Shown: positions 50,257-59,310, numbered from the stretch's first letter. The stretch: DNA of 64,000 nucleotides from Sandaracinaceae bacterium (GCA_020633055.1 JACKEJ010000014.1:62001-126000); one strand, 5' to 3'. Translations and numbers: made by a program. Notes: generated by a model not told the origin, from the sequence alone.

Positions 50257-52359
50257 CTAAGCCTTGTCGGACCCGCCGTCCAGCTTCGCGCGCAGCAGGT
50301 CCGCAAACGTGCCGAGACCCTGCCGGCCCGCCTCCTTGCGGTAGTCCTGCACGGCCTTGCGCTCGTCGTCGAACTCACGGTGCTTGACCGAGCAGCGCAG
50401 CTGCCCGTCGCGGTCGGTGCCCGTGATCTTCACCTCGAGCTCCATGCCGGGCGCCAGCTTCTTGTACGCGGTGCCCTCCGTGCGCTCCGGCAGGTCGCGG
50501 TTGGACAGGTAGCCGCGGCCGCGCTTGCCGACCACGCCACGCACCTGCACGAACATGCCGTGGTGCTCGACGCGCTCGATGACCACCTTCACGTGGGCGC
50601 CGGTGCGCAGGCTGCGCGCCAGGGACGGGTCGTAGTCGCCCGCCTCCATGGCCGCCTTGTCGGCCGGGCTGAGCCGCGACAAGCCGACGCGCCGCGCCTT
50701 CTTGTCCACCCGCTCGACGATGACGTCGATGAGCTCGTCGTCCTGCAGCACCTGGCTCGCGTGCTTGATGTCCTTGCCGCCCAGCTCGCTGATGTGCAGC
50801 AGGCCCTCGATGCCAGGACGCAGCTCCACGAAGGCGCCAAAGTCGGTGGTACGCACCACGCGGCCCTGCTGGAAGTGGCCCTCCTTGAGAATGTCCTTGG
50901 CGTCGTCCCAGGGGTCCGCCGCGCAGGCGCGGATGGACAGGCTGATCTTGCCGTAGCGGTCCTTCCGGCTGGCGGGCTGCACGCGCAACACCTGCACCTG
51001 CACCTCGTCACCGGGCGAGACCACGTCCGACATGCGCGCACCGCGCACCCAGCTCACCTCGGACTGGTGCACCAGGCCGTCCAGCCCGCCGCCCAGGTCC
51101 ACGATGACGCCGAAGTCGCGCACGCTGAGCACCTTGCCGGGCAGGCGCTCGCCCACCTTCAGCTGCTTCATGCGCTCGCGAGCCGCCTTGCGCGCCTCAC
51201 GCTCCAAGATGCCGCGGCGCGACACGATGATGCTGCGGCCGCCGCCCTTGAGCGGAGGCAGCGAGAAGTCGAGCTTCTGACCGACGTAGGACTCGGGGTC
51301 CTCGATCTCCGTGAGCGACATCGCCCGCGCGGGACAGAAGGCGCGCACGCCATCCACCAGCACGTCGAAGCCGCCACGGTTGAACCCGTACACCATGCCA
51401 CGGACGCGCTGCTTGGCGTCACGCGCCGCCGCGATGCGCGCCTTGGTCGCCGCGCGATCGATGATGCGGTTCACCAGGACGATGTGGCCGCTCTCGGACA
51501 CGGAGCTGATGCGGCCGCGCACGATGCCACCCATCATGGGCAGGTCCACTGGCGGCCCTGCAGCCTCCATGGCCTCGAGGAAGCCCACCGAGGTGGTGCC
51601 CTCATCGTCCGAGTCGTCCGAGTCGTCCGAGTCGTCGTGATGATCGTCGTCGTGGTGCTCTTGCGAGGGGTCGTGATCGTCGTCGTTGTCGTCGTCGCTC
51701 GACGTCGCGGGTGCGGCCGCGGCCTGCGCGACGTCGGTCGCGGCGGCTTCCACGTTGGCTTCCTCGGTCGTGGCTTCCGCGCCGCTGGCCTCGCCGCCCT
51801 CGACAGCGCTGGCGCCCTCGCCTTCCGTAGCCGCAGGCGCCTCGGGCTCGGGCAGCGCCGGCACTTCGCGCGGCTCGTACACGTCCACCACCGCTAGCGC
51901 CTTGCCGAACAGATCCACGTAGATGGTGGTGTCGGTCAGCTTGGATACGCGGCCCGCGACGACCTCGCCCGCGGCGAACGCGTGCGCCTTGCCGCTGCGG
52001 CCCTCGAAGTAACGCAGGAACGGCACGTGCGCCGCCTGCTTCACCGGGTCCGGCTCGGCCTTCTTCTTCTTGCGGCGACGACGCTTGCGCTTCCCGCCTC
52101 CCTCGGTGCCCTCGCCCGCGCCGGCCTCGGCCTGCTCGTCGCCCTCACCATCGCCGTCACCCTCGTCACCGCCGTCGCCTTCTTCGCCCGCAGCATCGCC
52201 CTCGTCGGACGAAGCCGCGTCGGCGGCTGCCGTGTCGTCTGCGACCGGCGCAGGTGCCTCGGCTGCGGTGGTCTCCTGCGTGGGTGCTGCGCTTTCGTCG
52301 ACCTGGGCCGCGTCGTTGTCGGTGGTCGGGGCGGAGTCGTTGGAGTTGGAGTCGCTCAT
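50257..52359 (-). CDS. S1 RNA-binding domain protein with acidic insert
   Basis: The 700-residue protein has an acidic N-terminal tail (about 1-80) followed by a basic patch KRKRRRRKKKK. Around 120-160 a first S1-like unit (GEVVAGRVSKLTDTTIYVDL) is followed by a long acidic insert with DDSDDSDDSDD. Four further S1 units follow: VRGMVYGFNRGGFDVLVDGV; LPGKVLSVRDFGVIVDLGGG; QQGRVVRTTDFGAFVELRPG; and a last one at VKVVIERVEHHGMFVQVRG. It resembles ribosomal protein S1 in layout but is not a plain RpsA. It probably binds mRNA or the ribosome. ATG 52359 is preceded by GAGAGG. The leader is strongly structured. Confidence 0.88.
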   Translation of the reverse strand: MSDSNSNDSAPTTDNDAAQVDESAAPTQETTAAEAPAPVADDTAAADAASSDEGDAAGEEGDGGDEGDGDGEGDEQAEAGAGEGTEGGGKRKRRRRKKKKAEPDPVKQAAHVPFLRYFEGRSGKAHAFAAGEVVAGRVSKLTDTTIYVDLFGKALAVVDVYEPREVPALPEPEAPAATEGEGASAVEGGEASGAEATTEEANVEAAATDVAQAAAAPATSSDDDNDDDHDPSQEHHDDDHHDDSDDSDDSDDEGTTSVGFLEAMEAAGPPVDLPMMGGIVRGRISSVSESGHIVLVNRIIDRAATKARIAAARDAKQRVRGMVYGFNRGGFDVLVDGVRAFCPARAMSLTEIEDPESYVGQKLDFSLPPLKGGGRSIIVSRRGILEREARKAARERMKQLKVGERLPGKVLSVRDFGVIVDLGGGLDGLVHQSEVSWVRGARMSDVVSPGDEVQVQVLRVQPASRKDRYGKISLSIRACAADPWDDAKDILKEGHFQQGRVVRTTDFGAFVELRPGIEGLLHISELGGKDIKHASQVLQDDELIDVIVERVDKKARRVGLSRLSPADKAAMEAGDYDPSLARSLRTGAHVKVVIERVEHHGMFVQVRGVVGKRGRGYLSNRDLPERTEGTAYKKLAPGMELEVKITGTDRDGQLRCSVKHREFDDERKAVQDYRKEAGRQGLGTFADLLRAKLDGGSDKA
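51605..51637. repeat. Tandem 9-base repeat coding DSD/DD
   Basis: Three or more tandem copies of TCGTCCGAG sit inside the S1-domain gene and encode the Asp-Ser-Asp run of its acidic insert. Length variation between strains would be expected. Confidence 0.6.
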
Positions 52360-52416
52360 GTGTCGGAACCTCTCGACGGTCCGCGCGCTGCGGTACCGGG
52401 TGGTCTCGGGTCGCAC

Positions 52417-52485
52417 CGGAGCGTGAGCTCCGATAGTGGAAGCGGAGCCAGGGGCTCCTCTGAGGAACGAGGAGCGCTGAGCTCC
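52417..52485 (-). promoter_or_regulatory. Triple-hairpin leader of the S1-domain gene
   Basis: Three consecutive hairpins share the same 5-bp core, GGAGC/GCTCC: arms at 52418-52422/52427-52431, 52444-52448/52454-52458 and 52471-52475/52481-52485. A competing CTCCTC/GAGGAG pairing (52455-52460/52469-52474) links the second and third. Because the cores are identical, arms can swap partners. The segment lies 58-126 bases upstream of the start codon, between a tRNA terminator and the gene. Autoregulation of S1 in E. coli through its leader is established knowledge; its relevance here is inference. Confidence 0.5.
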
Positions 52486-52594
52486 GGGGGGCGCAAAGTG
52501 GGGCGGACTCTAGCTGGCCGTCCGACCCACTGCAATTGCAGGCTGACGTGCGCTTCGACGCCGCGTGTCGCCGAGTCGAAGCGCTCAACGCGAA

Positions 52595-52630
52595 ACCCCC
52601 CGGCGGTTGCTGCTGCATCCTCCGGGGGGT
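52595..52630 (-). terminator. Terminator of tRNA-Val(GAC)
   Basis: CCCCCCGG (52596-52603) pairs with CCGGGGGG (52622-52629) around an 18-base loop. It is followed on the minus strand by TTTCG. It lies 12 bases beyond the tRNA 3' end. Confidence 0.75.
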
Positions 52631-52641
52631 GTCGCGCGTTG

Positions 52642-52713
<72 letters not shown>

Positions 52714-52725
52714 GAGGGAGCGCGC

Positions 52726-52754
52726 TATCTAGCCCTGGTGCGTACGCGTGTCAA
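52726..52754 (-). promoter_or_regulatory. sigma70-type promoter of tRNA-Val(GAC)
   Basis: On the minus strand a consensus TTGACA (52754-52749) and TAGATA (52731-52726) are separated by exactly 17 bases. The predicted start is near 52719, only about 6 bases before the tRNA. It is the best promoter match in the window. Confidence 0.85.
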
Positions 52755-52809
52755 GCTCGGGTTGGGCATCTCACCTTGCCGTTTTGCGCCGCACGGACTC
52801 CCCTGGTAG

Positions 52810-54318
52810 GTGAGCACCGAGCGAATGACCGAGAAACGCGACGACACCCCGCTGAGGCCACTGCCCAGCGTCTCGACTCCGCTGTTGCGTGCGGACGTCG
52901 AGGCCGCCGAGCGCAAGCGGCGCATGCTGGTGCTCGTTGGCGCGGGGGCGCTCGTGGCCGGGGTCGCTGCGTTCATCCTGCTGCGACCGCCACCCGCGGA
53001 CGAGCCCGCCGAGGCGCCCGAGGTGGTCCCCAACTACGTCGCTCCAGAGGGCTTGACCTGGAGCCCGGACGGCGTGCCGCCACCGCCCGAAGTGGTGGAG
53101 GTCCCCACCGAGCAGGCTCCGTCCACGGCGGTGGAGAGCGACGAGGCCCCCCTGCACGCCGCTGCCACCGTGCGCAGCGAGGCGCGCTTCGGCCGCGCCC
53201 GCGCCTTCCGCCAAGCCCTCGAGAACGCCGGGCTGGCCAACGAAGACTTCCTTGCCATCGAGGCCGCCGTGCGCGAGGTGCTGGACTTCCGGCGCTGCCG
53301 CTCGGACGACCGGCTGTACTTCGAGCGCGACGGCCAAGGACGCCTGGTGCGCTTCGAGTACCACCAGAGCCCCGAGGAGTTCGTGGTCGCGACGCGCGCG
53401 TCCGACGGCACCTGGTCGGGTCGCGTGCAGCAGCGCGAGATCGAGCGCCGGCGCATGGAGCTCGGCGGACAGGTCCGCACCACACTCGGCGAGGCCCTGA
53501 CGCGCATCGGGCTCGCGTCGTCGCTGGTGGGCGTGTTCGTCGAGGTCTTCGACGGAAAGATGAACTTCTCGACGGGCGTGCGCGAGGGCGACACGCTGCG
53601 CGTGATCGTCGACGAGGAGCGCATCGACGGAGCGTTCCTACGCTACAGCACCCCGGTCGCCATCGAGTACGTCAGCGCGCGGGCGGGACGGCTGCGCGCC
53701 TTCTACTACGAACCCCGCGGCCAGCGCGCGGACTGGTACGACGAAGCCGGGCGTGGCTTCCGTGGAGGCTGGCTGCGGACGCCGCTGCAGTACGAGCGCA
53801 TCTCGTCGCTGTTCGACCCGCAGCGCCTGCACCCCATCCTGCGGCGCATCGTCCCGCACAACGGCGTGGACTTCGCCGCAGCGACCGGCACCACCCTGTG
53901 GGCAGCAGCGGACGGTGAGATCACGTGGGCCGGCCCGAAGGGCCCCAACGGCAACCTCGTCTCCATCCGCCACGAGAACGGCTACGAGTCGCACTACGCC
54001 CACATGCACCGCATCCAGCGCGGCATCACCGTGGGCGCCCAGGTCACGCAGCGCCAGGTGATCGGCAGCGTCGGCACCACCGGCCGCTCCACGGGCCCGC
54101 ACCTGCACTTCGGCCTCAAGCACCACGGCCGCTTCGTGGACCCCCTCCCCGTCCTCAACGGGCCCGGCCAGCTGCTGCCCCCAGGCCAGCTCGCAGGCTA
54201 CCGCACCTGGGTCCGCGGCATCATCCGACGCCTCGAGCGCATCGACACGGGCGGAGACCCCGTCGTGCGCGAAGCCGTGCCCACGAGCGCCACCGCGAGC
54301 GACGAAGGCCTCGACTGA
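52810..54318 (+). CDS. M23-family metallopeptidase
   Basis: The 502-residue protein has a short cytoplasmic tail, one membrane helix (39-58, MLVLVGAGALVAGVAAFILL) and a Pro/Glu-rich linker. A middle domain with LysM/OapA-like features (about 125-300) precedes a C-terminal LytM domain: HNGVDF (His350, Asp354), HYAHMH (His398) and GPHLHFGL (431-433). All zinc and catalytic histidines are present, so it should cleave peptidoglycan cross-links in the periplasm. It starts at GTG 52810; ATG 52825 is possible. It is divergent from tRNA-Val(GAC). Confidence 0.92.
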   Translation: MSTERMTEKRDDTPLRPLPSVSTPLLRADVEAAERKRRMLVLVGAGALVAGVAAFILLRPPPADEPAEAPEVVPNYVAPEGLTWSPDGVPPPPEVVEVPTEQAPSTAVESDEAPLHAAATVRSEARFGRARAFRQALENAGLANEDFLAIEAAVREVLDFRRCRSDDRLYFERDGQGRLVRFEYHQSPEEFVVATRASDGTWSGRVQQREIERRRMELGGQVRTTLGEALTRIGLASSLVGVFVEVFDGKMNFSTGVREGDTLRVIVDEERIDGAFLRYSTPVAIEYVSARAGRLRAFYYEPRGQRADWYDEAGRGFRGGWLRTPLQYERISSLFDPQRLHPILRRIVPHNGVDFAAATGTTLWAAADGEITWAGPKGPNGNLVSIRHENGYESHYAHMHRIQRGITVGAQVTQRQVIGSVGTTGRSTGPHLHFGLKHHGRFVDPLPVLNGPGQLLPPGQLAGYRTWVRGIIRRLERIDTGGDPVVREAVPTSATASDEGLD

Positions 54319-54347
54319 CCCGCCGCAGGCGGGCGCAAAAAGCGCCC
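54319..54347 (+). terminator. Candidate terminator after the M23 peptidase
   Basis: Directly after the stop, CCCGCC-gca-GGCGGG (54319-54333) overlaps a second hairpin GGGCGC-aaaaa-GCGCCC (54331-54347). The two cannot form fully at once. No T tract follows, so termination is uncertain. Confidence 0.45.
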
Positions 54348-54677
54348 TCCGCGCCCAGCCGCGCCCCACGCGAGTTCCCGACGCGACCCCCGGACAACCC
54401 TCGCGCCCAGCTGCACCGCTCGCCCGGACAACCGGCGCGCTCCCCCCACCAGGCCCCGAGCGCACCCCACGAACAGTCGCGCTCAGCTGAGCCTTTCACG
54501 CCCCAACGCGGATCCCGCGAGTCCCACGGACCACTGTCGCGGTCGTCGAGCCGACCCGTCTCCCGCACGCGATCACGCCACCACCACCGCCACCACGCGC
54601 CCAAAGGACCCGCGAGCTCCGCCCGACGCGGGCGCTGGTGGACGACGCGCCTGTGCACGGGTAGCCTGCGCCCGCTC
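54348..54677. other. Intergenic region without recognised gene
   Basis: These 330 bases separate the peptidase from the glycosyltransferase operon and should contain its promoter. The sequence is Pro/Arg-like in every frame and I find no gene. At about 54514 it carries GCGGATCCCGCG followed by GTCCC, and near 54357 CAGCCGCGCCCC, both also found in the gap at 49.98-50.05 kb. Confidence 0.4.
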
Positions 54678-57200
54678 ATGCAGTCGGCAAAACAGGAACA
54701 GGGCGTCGGCTACGCGCTCGTCGCGCTCTCGCTCTCGCTGCTCGTCGTGGGGCTCAGCTGGAGCGGCATCTGGGACCCGTGGGAGATCGACGTGGCCGAG
54801 GTCGCGCGCAGCTGGTCGGAAGGGACTGGCGCGCACGTGGACGGGTCTCCCCTCGGACCGTGGCTGACGAGCCTCGCCTTCGAGTCGCTCGGCGTGCGCG
54901 AGTGGAGCGGACGCCTGCCCCTCGCGCTGGCTGGTCTCATGACCCTGGGGCTGGTGTTCCTGCTGGGGCGCCTCGCAGGGGGGCGCGGCGTCGGCGTACT
55001 GGCCGTCGTGGTGTGCGCGACCTCGCCGCTCTTCTTGCTCAACAGCCGCATGATGCTCGGGGCCTCTCCGCACTTCGCGCTGCAGACGCTGGTGGCGCTG
55101 GCCTGCGCGTACGCCGTCTTTGCAGAGCATCGCACCGAGACGTCCCGTTGGGTGGCGACCGGCGCCGCGATGGTCGCCGTGGGGCTGGCGACGTGGGGCA
55201 GCGGCGCGCTGCTCGGCCCGCTGCCCCCGCTGCTCGGCGTCTGCGCGGCGACCCTGCTGGACCCCACGACACGCAAGCGGGTAACCGACGTCGTGCCCTT
55301 CTGGGTCGTGGCCGCGGGCATGAGCGCGCTCGTGTGGCAGGCCATCCGAGCCGACGCACCCGAGTACAGCGTCTGGTTGGGCGGTGGCGCGCGCGGCGGC
55401 GAGCCCCCCACCTTCGAGCGCGAGGTCGAGCGTCTGTTCCACAACTTCGCGCCGTGGTCGGCGCTGGTCATCCCCGCGCTCGGTGTTTTGCTCGCGCGCA
55501 TGAGCGCCGCGGGGGACGACGACGTGGAGGAGAGCCGAGGCCCGGACGAAGAGGCGGTCGCGTTGGCGGCAGCTACGGATAACGAAGCCGGCGCCATCGA
55601 GCCTGCCAAGGACGACGTCGCCGAGGTCGCGTCGACGACGGCGGGAACCACGGGTCTGCTGGGGCCGTCGAGCACCGTGGTCACGCCGGGCTTCACGGTG
55701 TTCCTGATCATCTGGCTCGCCACTAGCTACGCGGTCACGACGCTCTTCGCCTCCCGCTACGGCAGCGCGCCCCTCTACGCCGTCGCGGCCGTGTCGGTCG
55801 CCGTGGCCATCACGCTCGCCGACCTGCATCGCTCGGGGCGCTCAGAGTGGCTCCTCGCGGCGCTGGCCGTGTTGTTCACGGCCCTCGTCATCCGCGACTA
55901 CGCGATGTTCCCGGGCTCCCCCGTGACGGGCGTGCCTGGGACGCGCCCCAGCGTCCCCGAGGAGGGCTTCGACGCTCGCGTCCCGTGGGGTGTCGTGTGC
56001 GCCGTGTTCGCGTTGGGCGCGGCGCTGACGTTCCTCGGCGGACGCCCTTGGCCCGAGCCCTCGATCGCGAACATTCGCGCGTTCGCCCGCCGCCAGTGGC
56101 AGACCGGGGCTGCCGCGAAGACGTGGTGGTCCCTCCTGGCGTTGCTCGGGGTCGGCATCGTGGTCTTCGGCGTGTTGGTGTTCGTCGTCCCCGACCGCCT
56201 GAACTCGCTCGCGGTGCGTATCGGCCGCTATCTCTTGCTGCTCCCCCCCGTGCTCGCCGCACTGTTGTACGTGGTGCCGCGCGCGTTCAACGTCTTCGCG
56301 CGCCGACCCGCGCTGCGCCTGCTGCCCACCGTGTTCGCGGGCCTGTGCTTCGGCGCCTACTTTGCGTTCGGCTACATCCCCGAGCTCAGCCGGCACCTCT
56401 CCCCGCGCGACGTGTTCGAGACGTACAACGCGCTGCGTGGTCCCGACGACGTCCTGGGCGAGTACCAAGTGGGCGGTCGCGCGGGCTCGTACTACACGGA
56501 CGGCGAAGTGGAGCCCATTCGGGACGTGCCGGGCATCGTGCGCTTCCTGACGGGCTCAGACACCGCGCGCACGTGGGCCGTGTTCCCGAGCGCCCAGCTG
56601 GTGGACGTCGACCTCCAGTTCCGTCGCGAGCGGGGCGAGCACCTGTTCGTGGCCGACGCGCGCAACGCCCGCATCATCCTCGCCACCAACCGCCCCATCG
56701 AGGGGCGCGACAACCAGAACCTGCTGGCCACGTCGGTCGTGCGCGAGCTCCCGCGCGAGCCACAGCACGTGCTCAACGTCCGCTTCGGCCAGAAGATCGA
56801 GCTCATCGGCTACGACCTCGAGCTCCCAGGCGGGACCACCGTGGGGCCCTCACAGTCCTTCGCGGTCACCTGGTACTGGCGCGCGCTCACGTCGAACATC
56901 GGCGGGTACAAGATCTTCCTGCACATCGACGGACACGGCCAACGCCTGAACGGGGACCACGACCCCGTCAGCGAGCACTACCCCGTCAGCCGCTGGCAGG
57001 AGGGCGACATCGTCATCGACCGGCAGGAGCTGGACGTGGCCGCCAACTACCCTCCGGGGGGCTACACCATTTGGATCGGCTTCTTCGCGGGCAACCACCG
57101 CCTGGAGCTGCGAGATCTGGGCGTGTGCTCGGGCCGCGTGCGCGAGCGCTGCAAAGACAGCGCGAACCGCCTGAACGCGGGAACGCTCCACGTCCGTTAG
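54678..57200 (+). CDS. GT39/ArnT-like membrane glycosyltransferase
   Basis: The 840-residue integral membrane protein has about 11-13 membrane helices. The N-terminal loop carries WDPWEIDVAEVARSW, which matches the catalytic DxE-type motif of polyprenol-phosphate-sugar-dependent GT-C enzymes, followed by GSPLGPWLTSL and SGRLPLALAGL, typical of the ArnT/PMT group. A C-terminal soluble domain (about 700-840, SFAVTWYWRALTSNIGGYKI) resembles a beta-sandwich. An acidic cytoplasmic-type loop lies near 280-330. It probably transfers a sugar from a lipid carrier on the periplasmic side. Only one base separates its stop from the VTC gene. Confidence 0.82.
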   Translation: MQSAKQEQGVGYALVALSLSLLVVGLSWSGIWDPWEIDVAEVARSWSEGTGAHVDGSPLGPWLTSLAFESLGVREWSGRLPLALAGLMTLGLVFLLGRLAGGRGVGVLAVVVCATSPLFLLNSRMMLGASPHFALQTLVALACAYAVFAEHRTETSRWVATGAAMVAVGLATWGSGALLGPLPPLLGVCAATLLDPTTRKRVTDVVPFWVVAAGMSALVWQAIRADAPEYSVWLGGGARGGEPPTFEREVERLFHNFAPWSALVIPALGVLLARMSAAGDDDVEESRGPDEEAVALAAATDNEAGAIEPAKDDVAEVASTTAGTTGLLGPSSTVVTPGFTVFLIIWLATSYAVTTLFASRYGSAPLYAVAAVSVAVAITLADLHRSGRSEWLLAALAVLFTALVIRDYAMFPGSPVTGVPGTRPSVPEEGFDARVPWGVVCAVFALGAALTFLGGRPWPEPSIANIRAFARRQWQTGAAAKTWWSLLALLGVGIVVFGVLVFVVPDRLNSLAVRIGRYLLLLPPVLAALLYVVPRAFNVFARRPALRLLPTVFAGLCFGAYFAFGYIPELSRHLSPRDVFETYNALRGPDDVLGEYQVGGRAGSYYTDGEVEPIRDVPGIVRFLTGSDTARTWAVFPSAQLVDVDLQFRRERGEHLFVADARNARIILATNRPIEGRDNQNLLATSVVRELPREPQHVLNVRFGQKIELIGYDLELPGGTTVGPSQSFAVTWYWRALTSNIGGYKIFLHIDGHGQRLNGDHDPVSEHYPVSRWQEGDIVIDRQELDVAANYPPGGYTIWIGFFAGNHRLELRDLGVCSGRVRERCKDSANRLNAGTLHVR

Positions 57201-57201
57201 C

Positions 57202-58017
57202 ATGGGGTACATTGTCGGGACGCCCATGCCCGCTGCCACACCTGGAACGCCCGACTCTCCCGCGGCGTGGCTGACCCACCTACCCAGCGCGAGCCCCTCG
57301 CTGCTCGCCCAACGCTCGCTCATGCAGCGTGTGGACACCAAGTTCGCGTTCCATGCGCGGGAGCTCGAGAGCGTCCTCACTGGATTGGGGGGACACTATG
57401 CGGTGGTCCGCGTGGGTACGCAGCCGATGGACCGCTACGAGACCACGTACTTCGACACGGCCGAGCTCACGCTCTTCCATCAGCACCTTCGCGATCGAAG
57501 ACCGCGCTTCAAGGTGCGCGTGCGCCACTACCTTGGACGCCAGCTCAGCTATCTCGAGGTCAAACGCAAGGACGCCTCCGCGACCACCCAGAAGTGGCGC
57601 CGTCCGCTCTCGTTCGGCGAGGCCGAGTTGTCGCCCGAGAGCGCCCGCTTCCTCGGCGAGGTGTGCCCCGTCCCAGCGCACGAGCTTCGTGCGACCGCCT
57701 GCACCAACTTCGACCGGATCATGCTGGTGGGCACGGACACCCTGGAGCGCGTGACGCTCGACCTGCACGTCGACTTGGTTGCAGGAACCCGCGCGCGCCG
57801 CCTCGCAGACGTCGTCATCGGCGAGGTGAAGCAGGACCGGCAGCGCTGGCAGACACCCGTCATGGCGTGCCTGCGCGCTCACCACATCCGTCCCCTGTCC
57901 ATCAGCAAGTACTGCGCGGCCACCGCGCTGCTGATCGACGGCGCGCGCGTGCAACGCTACCGCCCGCGCCTGCGTGAACTCCACCGTGTCGTTTCGAGGA
58001 GCGAGAGCCGTGCTTGA
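57202..58017 (+). CDS. VTC-domain polyphosphate-polymerase-like protein
   Basis: The 271-residue protein has a VTC domain of the triphosphate-tunnel metalloenzyme superfamily. It shows RVDTKFAFH near the start, YETTYFDTAELTLFHQH, RRPRFKVRVRHY and SYLEVKRKD, then VIGEVKQDRQ and PLSISKYCAATAL. The basic and acidic tunnel residues look intact. The yeast relatives make polyphosphate; bacterial versions often sit with DUF4956 and CotH genes, and their product is not settled. ATG 57202 is 1 base after the upstream stop, and the end overlaps the next gene by 8 bases. Confidence 0.88.
   Translation: MGYIVGTPMPAATPGTPDSPAAWLTHLPSASPSLLAQRSLMQRVDTKFAFHARELESVLTGLGGHYAVVRVGTQPMDRYETTYFDTAELTLFHQHLRDRRPRFKVRVRHYLGRQLSYLEVKRKDASATTQKWRRPLSFGEAELSPESARFLGEVCPVPAHELRATACTNFDRIMLVGTDTLERVTLDLHVDLVAGTRARRLADVVIGEVKQDRQRWQTPVMACLRAHHIRPLSISKYCAATALLIDGARVQRYRPRLRELHRVVSRSESRA
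57996..58001 (+). promoter_or_regulatory. Ribosome binding site fixing the GTG 58010 start
   Basis: GAGGAG inside the 3' end of the VTC gene lies 8 bases before GTG 58010. It selects this start for the DUF4956 protein. Confidence 0.65.
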
Positions 58018-58645
58018 CCACCTGGGCTTCCAAAGCTGGATCGACGTTGGCGACTTCGCCAAGCTGCTGTCCCGACTGGTCGTCGACGTCGTGTTCACGA
58101 TGATCGTCGTGCACGGCGTCTATCGCCGCATCTACGGGCGGAACGAGTTCCCGTTCACCTACTACGCCCTGAACGTCATCACCTTCACGATCTGCTTTCT
58201 GCTGCGCAAGGTGCCCACCGACCTCGGCTTCGCGCTGGGGCTGTTCGCCGTGTTCGGCATCCTGCGCTACCGCACCGAACAGGTGGGCATCCGGGACCTG
58301 ACCTACCTGTTCGTCGTGATCGGCATCGCCATCATCAACGCGACCGCCAACAAGAAGGTCAGCGTCGCCGAGCTGGGCCTCGTGAACGTCGCCATCGTCG
58401 GCATGGTGGTGGTCCTCGAGTTCGCGCCCGCGGGCAAGCGCGAGTTCACACGCCGCGTGATCTACGACAACCTCGAGCTGCTGCGCGCCGCAGACAAGCA
58501 GGCGCTGCACGCGGACCTGTCGGCCCGGCTCGGCGTGCACGTCCGGCGCGTGGGGGTGGTCCACGCCGACCTCCTGCGCGACACCGCGGAGCTGACCGTC
58601 TACTACGTGGACGACCCCCCTGCTCCCCCACCGGCGGATCAGTAG
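58010..58645 (+). CDS. DUF4956 membrane protein
   Basis: The 211-residue protein matches the DUF4956 family: several membrane helices (VDVVFTMIVVHGVYRRIYG; YYALNVITFTICFLL; FALGLFAVFGILRYRTEQ; LTYLFVVIGIAIINATAN) and a soluble C-terminal domain (REFTRRVIYDNLELLRAADK). The RYRTEQ after the third helix is a family hallmark. Its place after the VTC gene, with overlapping ends, supports a joint membrane complex with VTC and the GT39-like protein. The biochemical role is not known. Confidence 0.9.
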   Translation: MLDHLGFQSWIDVGDFAKLLSRLVVDVVFTMIVVHGVYRRIYGRNEFPFTYYALNVITFTICFLLRKVPTDLGFALGLFAVFGILRYRTEQVGIRDLTYLFVVIGIAIINATANKKVSVAELGLVNVAIVGMVVVLEFAPAGKREFTRRVIYDNLELLRAADKQALHADLSARLGVHVRRVGVVHADLLRDTAELTVYYVDDPPAPPPADQ

Positions 58646-59310
58646 AACTTCGCCTCGTAGCCGTAAGAGAGCCCGAGGATGTGCAGCGTCGGGTCGGTGT
58701 CGTCGGAGAGCGGCACCTCGATGCGGTAGTACACGTCGAGCCCGTGTCGGCTGGTCTTGAGCTCGACCCCTAGCGTCCCGCGCCAGGCCCGCGCCACGGC
58801 ACCGTCTCCGTGCCCCACGTCGGTGAACACCTCAGTGGACACGTAGGGCGTCGCGATGCTGTCGTTGCGAATGCCCACCCCGAAGAGGCCTCGTAGCGTG
58901 TGGCGCGTGGGCTGCTCATCACGCAGCGTCGCCTGGTAGCGCACGCGCGTGACCCAGGCGAAGGCGCCCACCTTGTCGGCGAAGCGCGCGTCCGCGTGCA
59001 CCCGGTGCCGCAAGTCGGGGTTGTTGTCGTTCACCCACGTGAGGCGGTAGCCCAGCGACAGGCGCAGCACGTCCGTGACCCTCACGCCCAGCGTCAGCTC
59101 GGGGAGCACACGGCCTACGTGCGACACGTTGTCGTCCAAGCGCAGGCCCTGCTCGATGTCCAGCTGCACGCGCTGATGAAACCGTAGGCGTAGCTGGGCG
59201 CTGAGCCAGAGCTGGACGTCCGAGTCCGCCCTCGCGCGGGAAAGCCCGGGCCCGACGGACCACCACGAGAGACCCAACGCCAGTCCAACCAAGCACAGGC
59301 TCCGCCGCAT
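58639..59310 (-). CDS. DUF2490 outer-membrane protein
   Basis: The 223-residue protein has a signal peptide (LCLVGLALGLSWWSVGPG ... ARAD) followed by strands of the DUF2490 type (DVQLWLSAQLRLRFHQRVQL; RLSLGYRLTWVNDNNPD). It ends with Tyr (GYEAKFY), as in outer-membrane barrels. ATG 59310 is chosen for the signal peptide. Its stop overlaps the end of the DUF4956 gene by 7 bases (convergent). It may be the outer-membrane partner of the GT39-VTC-DUF4956 unit, but it is transcribed from the opposite strand. Confidence 0.8.
   Translation of the reverse strand: MRRSLCLVGLALGLSWWSVGPGLSRARADSDVQLWLSAQLRLRFHQRVQLDIEQGLRLDDNVSHVGRVLPELTLGVRVTDVLRLSLGYRLTWVNDNNPDLRHRVHADARFADKVGAFAWVTRVRYQATLRDEQPTRHTLRGLFGVGIRNDSIATPYVSTEVFTDVGHGDGAVARAWRGTLGVELKTSRHGLDVYYRIEVPLSDDTDPTLHILGLSYGYEAKFY

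Noticed and set aside
50059..51897. Plus-strand open frame across the S1-domain gene
   Set aside because: His/Leu/Val repeats mirror the S1 sequence on the other strand. No ribosome site; it begins inside the palindromic element.
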